Positions 5,066-8,026 of a DNA stretch of 8,026 nt are shown piece by piece (position 1 is the first letter of the stretch; the number at the start of each line of letters is the position of its first letter). This stretch comes from an uncultured Coriobacteriaceae bacterium (GTDB taxonomy: Bacteria; Actinomycetota; Coriobacteriia; Coriobacteriales; Eggerthellaceae): contig USJN01000060.1 in NCBI GenBank assembly GCA_900554945.1, forward strand, positions 1 through 8,026. The letters are read 5' to 3'. Position numbers and translations under genes: made by a program. The notes below the pieces were generated by a model, which was not told the DNA's origin, did no database searches, and saw only the letters and a list, made by a program, of their open reading frames with translations.

Positions 5066-7990
5066 CATACTATGAAGGGACCGAAGCGGTTGCTCTCGGT
5101 GCTGCTTGCCGCATCGCTTTCGGTCTGGTGCGTGCCTGCGGGTGCGTTCGCCGAGGAAGCCCCCGGCGCATCCGATGGTGCGGCGGTCTCAGGCACGCCC
5201 TCGACGGATGCCACGATAGGAAGCTCTTCTGCCGCGGATGGCGCGGGAACGGACGCGGGAACGTCCCAGGTCGCAACACCTGCGCAGCCTGATGCCGCCG
5301 TCAGCGCTTCTTCTGCTGCGCCCGAGGCCGCGCAACCTGCCGCCGCGCAACCTGTCGCCGCAGGCGAGGGTGGGGCTGCAGGTGAAGGGGAAACCGCAGG
5401 TGATGAATCCTTCGAGGGCGTGTACGTGATTTCTGCTGCCGCGAACTCGAAGGCCGTGCTCTCCACGGCTGGCTCGCAATTCTACTCGGGTGCGAACGTC
5501 GAGCTCGCCTCCGCGAACGGCACGCTCTTCCAGCGGTGGCGCATCGAAGCGGTGGGCGAGGGCTACTACACGATCACCTCGGTTGCGACTGGCAAGGTGC
5601 TTGACGTTGCCAACGGCGGGCGCACTCCCGGCACAAACGTGTGGCAGTGCACGCCTTTCGGCAACGATGCCCAGAAGTGGAAGATCGCGCGCGCGGCGGA
5701 CGGCTCGGTGACGCTCGTCTCCAAGCTTTCGGGCCTCGCGCTCGACATCGCCGACGGGCTTGCGGTTGCAGGTACGAACATCCAGACCTACACGGTCAAT
5801 GGTGCTCCCGCGCAGCGTTTCGCGCTTACGCCCGTTTCCGACCCCGCCCCCGAGGCGCTGCTTGCCGCGGGCGTCTACGAGATCTGCGCCGCGGGCGACA
5901 CTTCCTATGCGCTCGACGTGGCAGATGCATCGCTTGTCTCCGGCGCCGACGTTCGCCTGTGGTCCAGCAACCACTCGCAGGCCCAAAAGTGGTATATCGA
6001 GCCCGACTCTGAGGGCTACTACACAATCACCTCGATGGGCTCGGGGCTCGTGCTCGACGTTTCCAATGGCGGGCTCACCCCTGGCACGAACGTGTGGCAG
6101 TGCACGCCGTTTGGTAACAGCATGCAGAAGTGGCGCCTCGTCGACAACGGCAACGGCTCCTTCTCGCTTATTTCGAAGGGCAACGTGCTCGCGCTCGACA
6201 TCGCCGACGGAATCTGCGCCGCGGGCACGGATGTGCGCACGTGGACTCCGAACGGGGCCATCGCCCAATCGTTCGTCTTCAGCCCGTGCGAGAGCACGTA
6301 CGCCGACGGCACCTACGAGCTTGCGCTTTCGAGCGACAAGGGTACCGACCTCGACGTGTTCGACGCATCGACCGAATCGGGTGCCAACGTGCAGGTTCAC
6401 ACGAATAACGGCGGCTATGCGCAGAAGTGGCACGTGACGACCCGCGACGACGGCTACTGCACGATCGAGTCGCTGTGCTCGGGTAAGGTGCTCGCCATCG
6501 AGGGCGGAAGCGCTGCTGTGGGCGCGAACGTCTGCCAACAGACTGCCGACGGAATCGATTCCCAGCTGTGGAAACTCGTGCCGCTCGGAAACGGTGCGTA
6601 CCGCATCGCCTCGAAGAGCGGCGAGTTCGCGCTCTCCCTTTCGGGGAAGAACGTCGTGCTCGGCTCGAGTGCGGACGCATCGTCGTTCATCCTGAAGAAA
6701 ACCCCGATCATCATCGACGGCTTCTACACCATTGGCGCATACACCAACCCGTCGGTGAAGCTCGATGTGCAAGATGCCTCCCGAGCAAGCGGCGCGAACG
6801 TGCAGCTGCATACCGAGAACGGCTCGAACGCGCAGGTGGTGAAGATCTCGACGAACGCCGACGGATCTTATACGATCGCGTTCCCCTTCTCGCGCAAGGT
6901 GCTCGATGTGGCCAATGGTGGGCGCACCCCTGGCACGAACGTGTGGCAGTGCACGCCGTTCGGCAACGACGCGCAGAAATGGTACCCGAAGTATGCGGGC
7001 GACCAGTCGTTTAGCTTCGTGTGCAAGGGCAATGGCCTCGCGCTCGACATTGCCGATGGCATTGCGGAAAGCGGTACGAACGTGCAGGTTTATACGCGCA
7101 ATAACTCCATCGCGCAGCGCTTCGTGCTGACTCCCACGACCTACGTCCCCGATGACTTCTCGGATCTTCTCGCGCATTTCTCGACCGTTTCCACCAACAC
7201 GTTCAACGGGTGGTACAACATGTCGCGTGCGCTTTCCAACTTCGACGGCATGGTCGTGTGGCCGGGCGAGACGGTGTCGTTCTTCGATACGTGCGGGCCG
7301 TGCGGCGCGGCCGAGGGTTACCTCATCGCGGGCGTCGTCGGCGGCTCGGGCTACGGCGGCGGTATTTGCCAAGCGTCCACCACGCTCTACGGCGCGGTGG
7401 TTCGCGCGGGCCTCACCATCGTGGAGCGCCAGAACCACACGACGCCTTCCACGTACGTGCCCATCGGGCAAGACGCGATGGTGAACTGGGGCTCTTCCGA
7501 CTTCCGCTTTCGCAATGACTGGGATTTCCCTGTGAAGATCGTCGTCGACAACTACGACCGCACGCTCAACTGCGACATCTGGGGCATCCAGCCCGACTGG
7601 TACGACTACATCGACGTCTCTTCCTGGTGGACGGGTTCGCATTCCGCCGCCGCGCAGCGCGAGGCGGTGGCGCGTATGCTGGACGGCGCCTCGCGCGCGC
7701 TGCAGGGCGCGGGCTACGGCCCGTATTACCTGTACCGGCAGAAATTCACCACCGGCGGCTTTGAGAATGTCGGCTGGTGTCGGCCGGGGACCGAATGCTT
7801 CTACAATGTGGCCATGATGGAGGAGCTGCAAACCATTTTGTCGCTCGGCGCGGGCGGCGTTTCCAAGCGCGTCGAGCGGGACACGGGCTGGATCGAGCGA
7901 ACGAACAACCCCAAGTATCCGCTCGAATACATTCGGGCGGCGGACCGGCTCGCCGGTGGTAAGCGTAAATTGCTTTTCCCAAAGCAGTAA
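5057..7990 (+). CDS. Secreted ricin-B-type lectin / VanW domain protein (977 aa)
   Basis: An exported protein. A signal peptide comes first: basic GPKR (8-11), a hydrophobic core at about 12-27, likely cleavage after AFA (30-32). An Ala/Gly/Ser/Pro/Glu-rich linker follows (33-118). Four ricin-type beta-trefoil domains lie at about 119-260, 270-409, 416-548 and 554-693. They are built from units of the form LDVxxxxxxxGxxVxxxxxNxxxxQxW, for example QRW (159-161), QKW (206-208, 310-312, 357-359) and QLW (503-505). A VanW domain (about 698-835) has GETVSFF (737-743), GGGICQASTTLYG (767-779) and VERQNHTTPSTYVPIG (789-804). The last 140 residues are unassigned. VanW domains are often followed by G5 domains, but none is seen, nor is there a sortase motif or C-terminal membrane anchor. 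Ricin domains bind sugars; VanW has no firmly known biochemical role. Binding to the wall or to the polysaccharide made by the upstream enzymes is inferred. The frame is open back to 4934, but that extension overlaps the previous gene and would bury the signal peptide. Confidence 0.9.
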   Translation: MQGHTMKGPKRLLSVLLAASLSVWCVPAGAFAEEAPGASDGAAVSGTPSTDATIGSSSAADGAGTDAGTSQVATPAQPDAAVSASSAAPEAAQPAAAQPVAAGEGGAAGEGETAGDESFEGVYVISAAANSKAVLSTAGSQFYSGANVELASANGTLFQRWRIEAVGEGYYTITSVATGKVLDVANGGRTPGTNVWQCTPFGNDAQKWKIARAADGSVTLVSKLSGLALDIADGLAVAGTNIQTYTVNGAPAQRFALTPVSDPAPEALLAAGVYEICAAGDTSYALDVADASLVSGADVRLWSSNHSQAQKWYIEPDSEGYYTITSMGSGLVLDVSNGGLTPGTNVWQCTPFGNSMQKWRLVDNGNGSFSLISKGNVLALDIADGICAAGTDVRTWTPNGAIAQSFVFSPCESTYADGTYELALSSDKGTDLDVFDASTESGANVQVHTNNGGYAQKWHVTTRDDGYCTIESLCSGKVLAIEGGSAAVGANVCQQTADGIDSQLWKLVPLGNGAYRIASKSGEFALSLSGKNVVLGSSADASSFILKKTPIIIDGFYTIGAYTNPSVKLDVQDASRASGANVQLHTENGSNAQVVKISTNADGSYTIAFPFSRKVLDVANGGRTPGTNVWQCTPFGNDAQKWYPKYAGDQSFSFVCKGNGLALDIADGIAESGTNVQVYTRNNSIAQRFVLTPTTYVPDDFSDLLAHFSTVSTNTFNGWYNMSRALSNFDGMVVWPGETVSFFDTCGPCGAAEGYLIAGVVGGSGYGGGICQASTTLYGAVVRAGLTIVERQNHTTPSTYVPIGQDAMVNWGSSDFRFRNDWDFPVKIVVDNYDRTLNCDIWGIQPDWYDYIDVSSWWTGSHSAAAQREAVARMLDGASRALQGAGYGPYYLYRQKFTTGGFENVGWCRPGTECFYNVAMMEELQTILSLGAGGVSKRVERDTGWIERTNNPKYPLEYIRAADRLAGGKRKLLFPKQ
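6076..6111 (+). repeat. 36-bp exact direct repeat, copy A (lectin domain 2)
   Basis: This stretch, coding for the TPGTNVWQCTPF part of the middle unit of lectin domain 2, is identical base for base to 6925-6960 in domain 4. The two copies start 849 bases (283 codons) apart and are in frame, so recombination between them would delete or add two lectin domains without a frameshift. Confidence 0.85.
6925..6960 (+). repeat. 36-bp exact direct repeat, copy B (lectin domain 4)
   Basis: Exact copy of 6076-6111. The equivalent stretch of domain 1 (from about 5623) encodes the same residues but differs at four synonymous third positions (ACT/ACC, CCC/CCT, ACA/ACG and CCT/CCG), so domains 2 and 4 are closer to each other here at the DNA level. 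Confidence 0.85.
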
Positions 7991-7996
7991 GGAGGA
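7991..7996 (+). promoter_or_regulatory. Strong ribosome binding site for the gene starting at 8005
   Basis: GGAGGA directly follows the TAA of the lectin gene and lies 8 bases before the ATG at 8005. It is the best Shine-Dalgarno match before any start in the window. Confidence 0.7.
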
Positions 7997-8004
7997 ACAC
8001 GGCT

Positions 8005-8026
8005 ATGGCGGAATACACACTCAAAT
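8005..8026 (+). CDS. Start of a downstream gene, product unknown (cut by the window end)
   Basis: Seven codons are visible, MAEYTLK, after an ATG with GGAGGA 8 bases upstream. The 14-base gap from the lectin gene's stop codon suggests cotranscription or translational coupling. Too little is present to assign a family. The lack of an early hydrophobic stretch in seven residues does not rule out an exported product. Confidence 0.6.

Larger units (their letters stand above)
5411..7135 (+). repeat. Four tandem ricin-B lectin domains (up to twelve short units)
   Basis: The domains map to about 5411-5836, 5864-6283, 6302-6700 and 6716-7135. Each has three subrepeats of roughly 45 residues. Domains 1, 2 and 4 carry near-identical middle units (VWQCTPFGN at 195-203, 346-354 and 629-637) and near-identical third units starting LALDIADG (227, 378 and 661). 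Domain 3 is the divergent copy: its middle unit lacks LDV and its third unit (about 511-548) has no QxW. The first unit of domain 4 ends in QVV instead of QxW, and that of domain 1 lacks the LDV aspartate. Not all twelve potential sugar sites are therefore likely to work. Confidence 0.85.

Noticed and set aside
5189..7831. 880-codon open frame on the minus strand antisense to the lectin-VanW gene
   Set aside because: It is an artefact of third-position GC bias and repeated codons of the plus-strand gene. The translation is Arg/His/Val-rich with no recognisable domain, while the plus strand shows clear ricin and VanW motifs and a signal peptide.

Overview
The window reads as a cell-surface or secreted polysaccharide locus from a high-GC Gram-positive bacterium, most likely a gut Coriobacteriia member (Eggerthellaceae-like). 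That placement is an inference. It rests on GC-rich codon use (two sampled 60-base lines of the first glycosyltransferase gave 60 and 65% GC), on serial GT2 glycosyltransferases, and on a secreted protein with ricin-type lectin repeats and a VanW domain. No rRNA, tRNA, CRISPR array, integrase or insertion sequence was found.

Layout. Positions 1-286 (minus strand) hold the start of a membrane acyltransferase of the acyltransferase 3 family. It begins at a TTG codon and runs off the left edge. A 210-base divergent intergenic region (287-496) follows. Four complete plus-strand genes then run head to tail: GT2 glycosyltransferase 1 (497-1753), a larger glycosyltransferase 2 with a second, degenerate GT-A-like half (1869-3998), glycosyltransferase 3 (4014-5003), and a 977-residue exported protein (5057-7990). 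The exported protein has a signal peptide, an Ala/Gly/Ser/Pro linker, four ricin-B-type domains, a VanW domain and an unassigned C-terminus. A fifth plus-strand gene starts at 8005 behind a strong ribosome binding site and is cut by the window end.

How they may work together (inference). The three cytoplasmic glycosyltransferases would add sugars to a lipid-linked or wall polysaccharide, and the divergent acyltransferase would decorate that glycan. The exported lectin-VanW protein could bind or process the same glycan or the cell wall. Gaps of 115, 15, 53 and 14 bases fit one transcript, though a hairpin in the 53-base gap could lower expression of the lectin gene.

The most interesting points are: (1) the degenerate second GT-A half of the 709-residue protein, which has lost the DDGS, DSDD and ED-type motifs; (2) the lectin-VanW fusion with a CGPC motif inside the VanW domain; and (3) a 29-residue lectin repeat kept identical in two distant copies despite 12 synonymous codon differences.
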